Source: Paracoccaceae bacterium (GTDB taxonomy: Bacteria; Pseudomonadota; Alphaproteobacteria; Rhodobacterales; Rhodobacteraceae). From it: 47,014 nucleotides of DNA. Location: NCBI GenBank assembly GCA_020846995.1, contig JADLCV010000002.1, positions 1 through 47,014 of the forward strand, in the 5' to 3' direction. This document shows, piece by piece, positions 32,882-43,184 of the stretch; the stretch's first letter is position 1; each line of letters begins with the position of its first letter. The notes below the pieces were generated by a model, which was not told where the DNA came from, did not search any database, and was given only the letters and a program-made list of their open reading frames with translations. The translations under genes were made by a program, and so were the position numbers.

Positions 32882-33924
32882 CCCAGGCGGCCCTGGTAGT
32901 GCACGCCCGCGCCGGGAACGACGCGCCCGATGGTCGCCACCCGCTCGCCCGCGGCCTCGAGCCGCCGGGCGAGGTCCGCGGCCCGATCCCCGGCCGCGAC
33001 GACGATCATGCCGATGCCGCAGTTGAAGGTCGCGAGCATCTCGGCCGGGGCGACCCCGCCCGCCGAGCGGAGCCAGGCGAAGACCGCCGGCAGGGGCCAG
33101 GCGCCAAGGTCGACCTCGGCCCCGAGCCCCGGCGGCAGCACCCGCGGCAGGTTCTCGGTGATGCCGCCGCCGGTGATGTGGGCCGCCGCATGGACGCCGC
33201 CGGCCGCGAGCGCCGCCCGCAGGGGGGCGACGTAGAGCCGCGTCGGCACGAGGAGGGCCGCCCCGAGCGGGCCGGCAGCGAAGGGCGCTGGATCGTCCCA
33301 GCCCAGCCCGGCCGCGGCGACGATCCGCCGCACGAGCGAGAAGCCGTTGGAATGGACCCCGTCCGCAGCGAGCCCGAGGAGGACGTCGCCGGCGGCGACC
33401 CCCTGCGGCAGGAGCGTCCCGCGCTCGGCCGCGCCGACCGCGAAGCCCGCAAGGTCGAAGTCGGCGCCGTGGTAGAGGCCCGGCATCTCGGCCGTCTCGC
33501 CGCCGACGAGCGCGCAGCCCGCGGCCCGGCAGGCGCCCGCGATGCCCGCGATCACCCGCGCCGCGGCGGCGACGTCAAGCCGGCCGGCGGCGAAGTAGTC
33601 GAGGAGGAAGAGCGGCTCGGCCCCCTGGCAGAGAAGGTCATTGACGCACATGGCGACGAGGTCGGTGCCGATCGTGTCAAGCGCGCCGGTGTCGATCGCA
33701 AGGCGCAGCTTGGTGCCGACGCCGTCGGTCGTGGCGACGAGCACGGGGTCCCTGAAGCCCGCCGCGGCGAGGTCGAAGAGGGCGCCGAAGCCGCCGATGC
33801 CGCCGACGACACCCGCCCTTCGCGTCGCCTCGGCCAGGGGCCGGATCGCGGCCACCAGGGCCTCGCCCGCGGCGATGTCGACGCCCGCCGCCCGGTAGGT
33901 CAGACCCTCGCGTTCCGCCGCCAT
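32878..33924 (-). CDS. purM: Phosphoribosylformylglycinamidine cyclo-ligase
   Basis: AIR synthetase, fifth step of purine synthesis, ATP-dependent. It has 348 residues. It starts [24 protein letters not shown]. Motifs: [25 protein letters not shown] near residue 65 (metal/ATP), [19 protein letters not shown] near 93, [11 protein letters not shown] near 145, [14 protein letters not shown] near 190 and [16 protein letters not shown] near 245. The ATG at 33924 is preceded by GGGGGAGAGG. A well-placed promoter lies upstream. Confidence 0.96.
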   Translation of the reverse strand: MAAEREGLTYRAAGVDIAAGEALVAAIRPLAEATRRAGVVGGIGGFGALFDLAAAGFRDPVLVATTDGVGTKLRLAIDTGALDTIGTDLVAMCVNDLLCQGAEPLFLLDYFAAGRLDVAAAARVIAGIAGACRAAGCALVGGETAEMPGLYHGADFDLAGFAVGAAERGTLLPQGVAAGDVLLGLAADGVHSNGFSLVRRIVAAAGLGWDDPAPFAAGPLGAALLVPTRLYVAPLRAALAAGGVHAAAHITGGGITENLPRVLPPGLGAEVDLGAWPLPAVFAWLRSAGGVAPAEMLATFNCGIGMIVVAAGDRAADLARRLEAAGERVATIGRVVPGAGVHYQGRLG

Positions 33925-33959
33925 GCCCTCTCCCCCTCGCGCACCCCCGGCCGGGCCAG

Positions 33960-33988
33960 GCGATAGCCGATCGCGCCCGCCCGGGCAA
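33960..33988 (-). promoter_or_regulatory. Candidate promoter for purM-purN
   Basis: Minus-strand TTGCCC (33988-33983), 17 bases, TATCGC (33965-33960), about 35 bases before the purM start codon. Confidence 0.5.
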
Positions 33989-34033
33989 CGCCGGGGCGCC
34001 CCGGCCGCGGCCGGCGGCGGGGCCCGATCCCGG

Positions 34034-34062
34034 TTCCCCCGGCCGCCGATCCGCGCTAGGCA
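34034..34062 (+). promoter_or_regulatory. Candidate promoter for tRNA(CAU)
   Basis: TTCCCC (34034-34039), 17 bases, TAGGCA (34057-34062). The tRNA starts 10 bases after the -10. GCTAGGC is shared with the tRNA-Arg promoter. Confidence 0.4.
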
Positions 34063-34071
34063 GGCCGGGCC

Positions 34072-34147
34072 GGGCCCGTAGCTCAACGGTCAGAGCAGGG
34101 CGCTCATAACGCCTCGGCTGGGGGTTCGAATCCCTCCGGGCCTACCA
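34072..34147 (+). tRNA. tRNA with CAU anticodon, probably tRNA-Ile2 (lysidine-modified)
   Basis: Complete cloverleaf with encoded CCA. The acceptor stem GGGCCCG pairs with CGGGCCT (terminal G-U), the anticodon loop is CTCATAA and the T arm is GGGGG-TTCGAAT-CCCTC. It is not the initiator, because the first pair is formed and the anticodon stem lacks the three G-C pairs. It carries C4-G69, C5-G68 and a G27-U43 pair in the anticodon stem, features I recall as distinguishing TilS substrate tRNA-Ile2 from elongator tRNA-Met. I therefore favour Ile2, but elongator Met remains possible. Confidence 0.88.
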
Positions 34148-34207
34148 TCCCCCGCGCCGCGCCCGGTCTTCATGGTGTCGCGCGGCATCGTGTCGAGGGC
34201 CCCCGAG

Positions 34208-34317
34208 GGGATGGTCCGGCCGTGTCCCGGCCGGCCTGCCGCGGCCTTCGCCTCCCGCGCCTCGGCGCAAGGGCCTTCGGCCGCAAGGCGGCGGGCGTTC
34301 CCGGCCCGGACCATCCC
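34208..34317. repeat. 12-bp perfect inverted repeat with 86-base spacer
   Basis: GGGATGGTCCGG (34208-34219) and CCGGACCATCCC (34306-34317) are exact reverse complements. They lie in the 266-base gap between the tRNA and the minus-strand L,D-transpeptidase gene. No reading frame in the gap looks like protein. The function is unknown. Confidence 0.6.
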
Positions 34318-34413
34318 GCGGGGCGTTCCGGCCGCGGGTGGCCGGGTGTGGCGCCTGCGGGCGCGAGCGCGCGACCATCGACGGGTCGGGGCCCGACGGC
34401 CGCCCGCCGCCGG

Positions 34414-35013
34414 CTAGATCAGGAGGACCTGGGTGCCGACCTCGGCGAGGCCGAAAAGCTCCTCGATGTGCTCGTTGTAGAGCCCGATGCAGCCGTTCGA
34501 CGACCGCCGGCCGATCTTGCGCGTGTCGTGGGTGCCGTGGATGCGGTAATATTGCCAGGAGAGCCGGAGCGCGCGCGTCCCGAGCGGGTTGTCGGGCCCG
34601 GGCGGGACGAAGTCGGGCCATTCGGGGTTACGCAGCTTCATCGCCGGGGTCGGACGCCAGGACGGGTTGGGATCCTTGAGGACGACCTCGGTGCGGCCGC
34701 GCCGCGTCAGATCCTCCGAGAGCGGCACCGAGGAGGGGTAGAGCTTGTAGACCGTCCCGCTCTCGCCCCAGAAGTGCACCGCGCGGCTGTCGATGTCGAC
34801 GAGGATGGCGCCCTTGGCGAGGGACGCGAAATGCGCCTCCCAGCGGAGGGCGCGAAACCCCGACATGTTGCGGCGCACGGTCTCGCCGGCGCGGCCCTCG
34901 AACTCGGTCGTGCCGTCCTGGGCCAGGGCGGGGGCGGCGAGGGCCGCGAGCCCCGCCGCCGTCGCCCCGAGAAAGGCCCGGCGGCCGAGCGCCCGGGCGT
35001 GCGGTGCGGGCAT
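34414..35013 (-). CDS. L,D-transpeptidase (YkuD domain), Tat-exported
   Basis: A 199-residue periplasmic protein. The signal LGRRAFLGATAAGLAALAAP at the N-terminus carries twin arginines and ends at ALA-QD near residue 33. The YkuD catalytic domain runs from about residue 65. The signature reads YYRIHGTHDTRKIGRRSSNGCIGLYNEHI near 160-188, with catalytic His in HGTHD and Cys in SNGCIGL. Such enzymes make 3-3 crosslinks in peptidoglycan or attach proteins to it. The ATG at 35013 follows GAGGAG. Divergent from the CAP-domain lipoprotein gene. Confidence 0.9.
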   Translation of the reverse strand: MPAPHARALGRRAFLGATAAGLAALAAPALAQDGTTEFEGRAGETVRRNMSGFRALRWEAHFASLAKGAILVDIDSRAVHFWGESGTVYKLYPSSVPLSEDLTRRGRTEVVLKDPNPSWRPTPAMKLRNPEWPDFVPPGPDNPLGTRALRLSWQYYRIHGTHDTRKIGRRSSNGCIGLYNEHIEELFGLAEVGTQVLLI

Positions 35014-35047
35014 GGCGGTCGTCTCCTCTGCGCCGGATCGGTGGCGG

Positions 35048-35076
35048 ATCCTAGGCGCACCGGCGCCGGGCTTCAA
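35048..35076 (-). promoter_or_regulatory. Candidate promoter for the L,D-transpeptidase gene (divergent pair, left)
   Basis: Minus-strand TTGAAG (35076-35071), 17 bases, TAGGAT (35053-35048). It mirrors the plus-strand promoter at 35121-35149, with identical -35 hexamers facing away from a central palindrome. Confidence 0.6.
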
Positions 35077-35094
35077 ATCACGGCGGCGTCAGCC

Positions 35095-35110
35095 GTCACG
35101 GCGCCGTGAC
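35095..35110. promoter_or_regulatory. 16-bp perfect palindrome between divergent promoters, candidate operator
   Basis: GTCACGGCGCCGTGAC lies in the 44-base interval between the two TTGAAG -35 hexamers (35076 and 35121). Its perfect dyad symmetry and central position suit binding of a dimeric regulator controlling both directions. No regulator gene is adjacent. Confidence 0.5.
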
Positions 35111-35120
35111 CGCGGGGGCT

Positions 35121-35149
35121 TTGAAGCCCCGGGCCGGAGCCTGTATGCC
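35121..35149 (+). promoter_or_regulatory. Candidate promoter for the CAP-domain lipoprotein gene (divergent pair, right)
   Basis: TTGAAG (35121-35126), 17 bases, TATGCC (35144-35149), about 45 bases before the ATG at 35195. The flanks of the -35 (TTTGAAGCCC) are the reverse complement of those at the left promoter. Confidence 0.55.
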
Positions 35150-35194
35150 TCGCCCCGTCCGCCCCCGTCCCTTACGAGCCGGAACCCTGCCCCG

Positions 35195-35728
35195 ATGTCG
35201 CGCCGCGCCGCCCTCGCCCTTCTTGCCGCCGCCGTCGTCGCGGCCTGCGCCGCCCCGGCGCCCGTCCCGCTCGGCAGCGACGGCCGGCCCCTGCCGCGCC
35301 TTTACGCCATCGCCCCGGGCGATACCGCGGCGATCCAGTTCCGCATGCTCGACGGGCTCAACGCGCTCCGCCGCGCCGCCGGGGCGCCGGTCCTCGCGCT
35401 CAACGCCGAACTCAACGCCGCGGCCTTCACCCATTCGCGCGACATGGCGGTGCAGAACCGCCCCTGGCACTTCGGCTCGGACGGCTCCTCGCCGATCGAC
35501 CGGGCGCGGCGGGCGGGCTACGCCGGGGCCTTCGCGGGCGAGGTCATCTCGGAGACCTACGAGACCGAACTCCAGACCCTCGCCGCCTGGGTCGAGGCCC
35601 CGCCGACGCGCGCCATCCTCCTCGACCCCGCCGCCCGCGACCTCGGCTTCGGATACTTCCAGGAGGAGACGGGCAAGATCTGGTGGACGCTGGTCACCGG
35701 CACCCCAGCCGCCCCGCCGCCCTTCTAG
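35195..35728 (+). CDS. CAP-domain (SCP-like) lipoprotein
   Basis: A 177-residue protein. Lipoprotein signal MSRRAALALLAAAVVAAC with lipobox VAAC (Cys18). The CAP domain follows: MLDGLNALRRAAGAPVLALNAELNAAAFTHSRDMA near residues 51-85 with the conserved His of the cavity, WHFGSDGSSPIDRARRAGY near 92 and the last strands GFGYFQEETGKIWWTLVTG. Bacterial CAP proteins are secreted or envelope proteins of mostly unknown activity. Its place between two L,D-transpeptidases suggests a cell-wall role. Confidence 0.87.
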   Translation: MSRRAALALLAAAVVAACAAPAPVPLGSDGRPLPRLYAIAPGDTAAIQFRMLDGLNALRRAAGAPVLALNAELNAAAFTHSRDMAVQNRPWHFGSDGSSPIDRARRAGYAGAFAGEVISETYETELQTLAAWVEAPPTRAILLDPAARDLGFGYFQEETGKIWWTLVTGTPAAPPPF

Positions 35729-35774
35729 CGGCGAAGGGGGCGTGCCGGCCGCGCCTGTCCCGCCCCGGCCCGCG

Positions 35775-36272
35775 TCAGGGATGGATGGTGATCGGGGTGC
35801 CCTCGCGCACCATGGCATAGATCTCCTCGATCGCGCGGTCGGAGACGGCGATGCAGCCGGCCGTCCAGTCCGGCCGGCCGCCCCGGCCGCTCCGGCCGTG
35901 GATGAAGATGTCGCCGCCCGGCGACTTGCCCGCCGCGGCGGCAAAGGCGCGGTCGGAGGGGTTGGGATACGAGATGCCGAGCGAGAGGTGGTAGCGGCTG
36001 GCGGGGTTGCGGCGGTCGATGAGATAGGTGCCCTCGGGGGTGCGGCCGTCGCCCTCGAAGCGCTTGGGCCCCGCGGGCGCCTGGCCGAGGTCGATGCGGT
36101 AGGTCTCGAGGACGCGGCCGTCGTGGACGAGATACATCCGCCGGTCGGATTTCGCGACGACGATGCCCGTGACCTCGGGCCCCTCGTAGGTGCGGAACTT
36201 CGAACGCGGGGCGCAGGCCGCAACAAGCCCGGCCGAGGCCGCCGCCAGAAGCATCCGCCGTCTCGTCACCAT
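35775..36272 (-). CDS. L,D-transpeptidase (YkuD domain), probable lipoprotein
   Basis: A 165-residue protein beginning MVTRRRMLLAAASAGLVAAC, with a lipobox LVAAC after a basic, possibly twin-arginine N-terminus. The YkuD domain has VVAKSDRRMYLVHDGRVLETYRI near residue 39 and the catalytic signature DIFIHGRSGRGGRPDWTAGCIAVSD near 120-145 (His and Cys). It is shorter than, and distinct from, the enzyme at 34414-35013. Convergent with the CAP lipoprotein gene, with 46 bases between them. Confidence 0.9.
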   Translation of the reverse strand: MVTRRRMLLAAASAGLVAACAPRSKFRTYEGPEVTGIVVAKSDRRMYLVHDGRVLETYRIDLGQAPAGPKRFEGDGRTPEGTYLIDRRNPASRYHLSLGISYPNPSDRAFAAAAGKSPGGDIFIHGRSGRGGRPDWTAGCIAVSDRAIEEIYAMVREGTPITIHP

Positions 36273-36392
36273 CGCCCGCGCCCTGCCCTGCCCGCACCCG
36301 GGAAGCCCCAGGATCGCGGCAAATCTTTGGCATTTCGCGCGCCCCCGGGAATCACGAAGCCGTGAGCGGAGCCGGGGCCACCTCCCCGGGGC

Positions 36393-37634
36393 TCAGGCCG
36401 GCCGTTCGCCGTCGCGGACCAGGCGGGCGACGAGCTCGACATGCGGCGACCACAGGAACTGGTCGATGACCCGGACCCAGTCGAGCCGGTAACCGCCGGC
36501 GGCGAGAAGGCCGGCATCGCGGGCGAAGCTCGCCGGATCGCAGGAGACCATCGCCACCACGGGGACGGCCGAGCGGGCAAGCGCGGCCGCCTGCGCCGCC
36601 GCGCCCGCCCGCGGGGGGTCGAGGACGACGGCCTCGAAGGCGGCGAGTTCGGGCGCCAGGAGGGGCCGGCGGAAGAGGTCGCGGGTCGCGGCCGTCAGCG
36701 GCCGCAGGCCGGGGCGCGCACCCCTGGCCCCGGCCGCGAGCGCCGCGACCATCGCCGCCGATCCCTCGACGGCATGGACGGAGGCGGTCGCGGCCAGCCG
36801 CAGGGCGAAGGTGCCGCAGCCGGCGAAGAGGTCGGCGACCCGCCGGGCCGGGCCGACGGCCGCGGCGACACTTGCGGCAAGCGCCGCCTCGCCCGCCTCG
36901 GTCGCCTGCAGGAAGGCGCCGGGCGGGGGGAGGACGCGGGCGGCGCCGAAGCGTTGCTCGGGGGCGGCCCGGCTGTGGACGGGCTCGCCCTCCCACGACA
37001 GGCGGGCGAGGTCCGCGTCCCGGGCGATGCCGGCAAGCCCGGCCCGCAGCGCGGCATCGGCGGGCCGCCCGCCGGTGACGGCGACATCGACCCCGGCCTC
37101 CGACCGCGTCAGCGCAAGGTCGAGGGCGCCGCGCCGGCTCGTGCCCAGGGCGACGAGCGCGGCCGCGGCGGGAAGGGCGGCGAGGAGCGCGGGGTCGAGC
37201 ACGAGGCAGCCGGGGACGGCGACGATCGCGTCCGAGGCCCGGCCGTGAAGGCCGACGACGACGCCCGACCGAGTCCGCCGCCCGGCGAGGACCGCCCGCC
37301 GGCGCGAGCGGGGCGGCGAGACGTGGGGGGCGAGGAAGCGGGCGGCAAGCCCCCGGGCAGCCAGCGCCTCGGCCACGACCCCTTCCTTCCAGGCGGTCAC
37401 GAAGGGCAGGGCGGCATGCTGGAGGGCGCAGCCGCCGCAGGCGTCGGCGGGGGGGCAGGGGGGCGGGACGCGCGCCGGCGCGGGCTCGAGGATGCGCGGC
37501 CGGTCCATGCGGCCCCCCGCCACCTCGCCCTCCACGACCTCGCCCGGCAACCCGCCGGCGACAAGCACGCGGCCCCCGGGCCCCTCGGCGACGCCGTCGC
37601 CGCGATGGCCGAGCCGGTCGACCCGCAGCCTCAT
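36393..37634 (-). CDS. TrmA/RlmD-family RNA (uracil-C5)-methyltransferase
   Basis: A 413-residue SAM-dependent enzyme of the RumA/TrmA class. A TRAM-like N-terminus (RLGHRGDGVAEGPGGRVLVAGGLPGEVVEGEV) is followed by the Fe-S cysteine set CPPADACGGCALQH near residues 66-79 and a fourth Cys in VPGCLVLDP. The SAM-binding domain has VADLFAGCGTFALRLA near 275, VVLDPPRAGAA near 345 and the catalytic VSCDPASFARDAGLL near 368. It could modify 23S rRNA or tRNA. The exact uridine is not readable. Its ATG overlaps the stop of the ABC exporter gene (ATGA). Confidence 0.88.
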   Translation of the reverse strand: MRLRVDRLGHRGDGVAEGPGGRVLVAGGLPGEVVEGEVAGGRMDRPRILEPAPARVPPPCPPADACGGCALQHAALPFVTAWKEGVVAEALAARGLAARFLAPHVSPPRSRRRAVLAGRRTRSGVVVGLHGRASDAIVAVPGCLVLDPALLAALPAAAALVALGTSRRGALDLALTRSEAGVDVAVTGGRPADAALRAGLAGIARDADLARLSWEGEPVHSRAAPEQRFGAARVLPPPGAFLQATEAGEAALAASVAAAVGPARRVADLFAGCGTFALRLAATASVHAVEGSAAMVAALAAGARGARPGLRPLTAATRDLFRRPLLAPELAAFEAVVLDPPRAGAAAQAAALARSAVPVVAMVSCDPASFARDAGLLAAGGYRLDWVRVIDQFLWSPHVELVARLVRDGERPA

Positions 37635-39447
37635 TCGGCCGCTTCGCGCAGGCCGATGAAGCCGCCCGACTGGCGGGCCCAGAAGCGCGCGTAGAGCCCG
37701 CCGGCGGCGAGCAGGTCGGCATGGCTGCCGGTCTCGACGATGCGGCCGTCGGCGAGGACGACGATGCGGTCCATCTCGGCCAGCGTCGAGAGCCGGTGGG
37801 CGATCGCGAGCACGGTCTTGCCGGCCATGATGCGGGCCAGCGCCGCCTGGATCTGGGCCTCGATCTCGGAATCGAGCGCGCTGGTCGCCTCGTCGAGGAC
37901 GAGGATGGGGGCATCCTTGAGGAAGGCGCGGGCGAGGGCGATGCGCTGGCGCTGGCCGCCCGAGAGCTTGACCCCGCGCTCGCCGAGATGGGCCTCGTAG
38001 CCGCGGCGGCCGCGGTGGTCGACGAGGTCCAGCACGAAGCCGTGGGCCTCGGCCGCCCGCGCCGCGGCCTCGACCTCGGCGTCGCTGGCGTCGGGGCGGC
38101 CGTAGCGGATGTTGTCGCGGGCGGAGCGGTTGAACATCTCGGTTTCCTGGGTGACCATGGCGATCTGGCGCCGCAGGCTCGCCTGGGTCAGCCCGCGCAC
38201 GTCCTCGCCGTCGATCAGGACGCGGCCGGCCTCGGCGTCGTAGAGGCGCAGGAGGAGCCGCACGAGGGTCGATTTCCCCGCCCCCGAGGCGCCGACGATG
38301 CCGACCTTCTCGCCCGGGGCGATGGCGAGCGTGATGGCGTCGACGCCGCCCCGGGCGCGGCCGTAGGCGAAGCCCACGCCCTCGAAGCGGATCGCGCCCG
38401 CGACCCGGCCGAGTTCGACCGCCCCGGGGCGGTCGGCGAGCGCGTAGGGCACGCTCAGCGTCCGCATGCCGTCCTCGACCTCGCCGACGTTGGCATAGAT
38501 GCCCATCAGCGACATGCTGACCCAGCCCGTCATCTGGGCGATGCGCATGGCGATGGCGCCGGCCGCGGCGATGTCGCCGGCGCTCGCCCCGCCCTTCTGC
38601 CAGAGGACCACGGCGCCGCCGACGAGGATCAGGGGCAGGGCCCCCGAGAGCGTCATCAGGCTGACGCGGAACCAGGTCGAGACGACGCCGAAGGCGATCG
38701 TGCGCTCGCGATAGGCGGCCATGCTCGACAGCGCCGCTCGGTCCTCGTGGGCGTGGTGGGCGAAAAGCTTCACCGTCTTGATGTTGGTGATGGTGTCGAC
38801 GACCTGGCCGGTGACGTTCGCCCGGGCCGCCGCCCGCGCCGTCGAGGTCTCGCGGACGCGCGGCAGGAAGGCGCGGATGAGCCCGAGATAGGCGAGGAGC
38901 CAGACGAAGAGCGCGACCGCCACCCAGAGGTCGATGGCGAGGAGGAACAGGGCCGAGCCGAGGATCGAGGCGATGGCGAAGGCGACGGTGTTGATGGCCT
39001 CGGTCGCGACCTCGGTCACGGCGCGGGCGGCCTGCATCTGCTTGGTCGCGATCCGCCCGGCAAAGTCGTTGTCGAAGAAGGTGACGGCCTGGCCCATCGT
39101 CCAGCGGTGCAGCCGCGCCAGCACCTGGGGCAGGATGTTGGGGGCGATCCAGAGGCTGTTCGAGGCCGAGGAGGCCCCGAACACTGCCGGCCGCACGAAG
39201 AGGTAGAAGAGGCAGAAGGCCCCGATCAGGACCGCATGGTCGGCGAGGAAGGACGCGGTCGGGGCGGCCACGGTGGCGTCGATCACCGCCCCGAGGAGGA
39301 GCGCCGAGACGACCTCGAGCGTGCCGGCAAAGGCCGAGGCGATGCCCGCCCCGGCGAGGAGCGGCCACGACCCCCCGAGGCACCACAGGAAGAAGGGGCC
39401 GAGCCGGCGCGGGGGGGCGAGGGCGACGGGGCGGAAGGGATCGTGTC

Positions 39448-39451
<4 letters not shown>
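37631..39451 (-). CDS. ABC exporter half-transporter 2 (fused permease-ATPase)
   Basis: A 606-residue inner-membrane protein with a six-helix ABC exporter domain (about 15-330) and an ATPase domain (about 350-595). Walker A GASGAGKSTLV lies near residue 385, with signature LSGGQRQRIALARAF and Walker B ILVLDEATSALDSEIEA, including the catalytic Glu. H-loop IAHRLSTL. It is co-oriented and overlaps its neighbour half-transporter by four bases on one side and the RNA methyltransferase on the other. Together with the next gene it probably makes a heterodimeric exporter. The substrate is unknown. Confidence 0.92.
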
Positions 39452-41298
<1,847 letters not shown>

Positions 41299-41327
41299 AG
41301 GCCCGGCGCCTCCCTTCCTGCGCCCCG

Positions 41328-41356
41328 CATATAGCCCCGGCGGGCGGCAAGGAAAA
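41328..41356 (-). promoter_or_regulatory. Candidate promoter for the ABC exporter operon
   Basis: Minus-strand TTTTCC (41356-41351), 17 bases, TATATG (41333-41328), 30 bases before the GTG start. It is located in the 114-base gap after cca. Confidence 0.45.
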
Positions 41357-41412
41357 CCGCCCCTCCGGGGGCGCGGGTGGCGCGGCCCCGGCCCGGCGCC
41401 GGGCCCGCGGCC

Positions 41413-42591
41413 TCAGCCCGGGCCGGGCGCGGCCGCCGGCAGGGACGCAAGCAGGTCCGCCCGCGACCGCCGGAAGCCCGAATCGATCCATGCCCGCTCG
41501 GCCGCCCGCAGCGCCGCGCCGAGGGCCGGGCCGGCGTAGGCCGGTGCGAGATCGGCCGGGCCAAGCGGGAAGACCGCCGCCGCCCCCGCCGCGACCTCCG
41601 CCTCCCAGCCCGGGGCGAGCGCCCCCCCGGCCGCCGCGGTGCGCAGGAGGGCGGCATCCTCGGCCAGCCGCGGGCCGTGGCGCCAGGCGATCTCGGCCAG
41701 CCCCGCCCCCCCCGCGACCGCCCGCGCCAGCGTCTCGAGCTGGCGGGTGTCGGCGCGCGCGAGCCGCAGGCCCGCCGCCGCGACGGCGGCCGGCGGGGCG
41801 AGCGCGAGGATGCGCCGCCGCCAGTCGGGCGGGCGCTGGCCCTCGAGATGGACGAGGGGCGCGAGCGCCGCCGTCGCCGCCCCCGGCAGGACCTGCGCGA
41901 GGACGCCCGCCGCCGCCATCGCCGCCACCGCCGGGGCGGGGTCGGTGGCGGCCAGAAGCCGGCGCATCTCGCCCGTCACCCGCTCGCGCGAGAGGCGCGC
42001 GACCCCTGCCGCGCCGGCCGCGCAGGCCGCGAGGCCCTCGGGGCAGATGCCGCCGGCGGGGTCGGCATACCAGGCGTGGAAGCGGAAGAAGCGCAGGATG
42101 CGCAGGTGGTCCTCGGCGATCCGCGCCGCCGGGTCGCCGACGAAGCGCACCCGCCGGGCGATGAGGTCGGCCAGCCCGCCCAGGGGATCGACGAGCGCGC
42201 CCGCGGGCGTCGCATAGAGTGCGTTCATGGTGAAGTCGCGCCGGGCCGCGTCGAGGGCGACCTCGGTCGTGAAGGCGACGACCGCCCGCCGGCCGTCGGT
42301 CGAGACGTCGCGGCGGAAGGTCGTGACCTCGTGGGGGATGCCATGGGCGACGACCGTGACGGTGCCATGGGCGATGCCCGTCGGCACGGGGTGGAAGCCC
42401 GCCGCGCGGGCCCGCGCCATGACCTCCTCCGGGAGGGCGTCGGTGGCGAGGTCGACGTCGGCGACCTCGAGCCCGAGGAGGCTGTTGCGCACGCAGCCGC
42501 CGACGAAGAGCGCCCGCCGGCCGGCCGCCGTCAGCATCCCGGCCACCGCCTGCGTCGCCCCGCGCGCGAGCCAGGCGCCGGCGACCCTCAC
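41413..42591 (-). CDS. cca: CCA tRNA nucleotidyltransferase/poly(A) polymerase-family protein
   Basis: A 392-residue class II nucleotidyltransferase that adds or repairs the tRNA 3' CCA. Motifs: LFVGGCVRNSLLGLEVADVDLATDA near residues 28-52 (Gly-Gly and the Asp-x-Asp metal site), FTTEVALDAARRDFTMNALY near 108-127, DPLGGLADLIARRVRFVGD near 134 and EDHLRILRFFRFHAWY near 159. Then comes the helical body ending about 390. The GTG at 42591 is chosen because it overlaps the stop of the upstream NUDIX gene (GTGA). The tRNA genes in the window encode CCA, so the repair role is more likely. Confidence 0.92.
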   Translation of the reverse strand: MRVAGAWLARGATQAVAGMLTAAGRRALFVGGCVRNSLLGLEVADVDLATDALPEEVMARARAAGFHPVPTGIAHGTVTVVAHGIPHEVTTFRRDVSTDGRRAVVAFTTEVALDAARRDFTMNALYATPAGALVDPLGGLADLIARRVRFVGDPAARIAEDHLRILRFFRFHAWYADPAGGICPEGLAACAAGAAGVARLSRERVTGEMRRLLAATDPAPAVAAMAAAGVLAQVLPGAATAALAPLVHLEGQRPPDWRRRILALAPPAAVAAAGLRLARADTRQLETLARAVAGGAGLAEIAWRHGPRLAEDAALLRTAAAGGALAPGWEAEVAAGAAAVFPLGPADLAPAYAGPALGAALRAAERAWIDSGFRRSRADLLASLPAAAPGPG

Positions 42592-43184
42592 GGCTGCATC
42601 CGCTCGGCCAGCACCCGCAGGATGCGCGCCGTCGCCCCCCAGATGTAGTAGGGCCCCCACGGCACCGCCCAGTAGCGCCGAAGCTCGCCCTGCCACAGCC
42701 GGCCCTCGATGCGGTAGTGGCCGGGGTCGGCGAGATGGGCGAGGGGGACGGCGAAGACCTCCTCGACCTCGGCAGGGTCGGGGACGGGCACGAAGGGGCC
42801 GTGGATGAGGCCGACGACGGGCGTCACCGCGAACCCCGTCACCGTCTCGTGACGGGGCAGGTGGCCGAGGATCTCGACCGTGCCGGGATCGAGGCCGATC
42901 TCCTCGCGGGCCTCGCGCAGGGCCGCCGCCTCGGGCCCGGCGTCGGCGCGGTCGAGCTTGCCGCCCGGCAGCGCGATCTGGCCGCCGTGGTGGCGCAGGC
43001 GGGCCGCCCGCGTCGTCAGCACGACCTCGGCCTGCGGCCCCGGCCGGATGCCGACGAGGACGGCGGCCGGCCGCAGCGCCCGCCCCTCCGGCGGCCGCGC
43101 CGAGGGGTTGAGGTCGAAGTCCGAGGTCGGCGCCGGCGCCTGCCCGAGCGCCCGCCGGAGCCCTCCCACGGGATCCTCGGGCAT
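42588..43184 (-). CDS. NUDIX hydrolase, CoA pyrophosphatase type
   Basis: A 198-residue NUDIX protein. The pattern RAARLRHHGGQIALPGGKLD near residues 59-78 followed by EAAALREAREEIGLDP near 85-100 matches the extended NUDIX/UPF0035 signature of coenzyme A diphosphatases (NudL-like). The C-terminal half has HETVTGFAVTPVVGLI and EVEEVFAVPLAHLAD. Likely hydrolyses CoA or a derivative. This is inferred from the UPF0035-like signature. It overlaps cca by four bases and hslO by one, forming a tight hslO-NUDIX-cca operon. Confidence 0.9.
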   Translation of the reverse strand: MPEDPVGGLRRALGQAPAPTSDFDLNPSARPPEGRALRPAAVLVGIRPGPQAEVVLTTRAARLRHHGGQIALPGGKLDRADAGPEAAALREAREEIGLDPGTVEILGHLPRHETVTGFAVTPVVGLIHGPFVPVPDPAEVEEVFAVPLAHLADPGHYRIEGRLWQGELRRYWAVPWGPYYIWGATARILRVLAERMQP

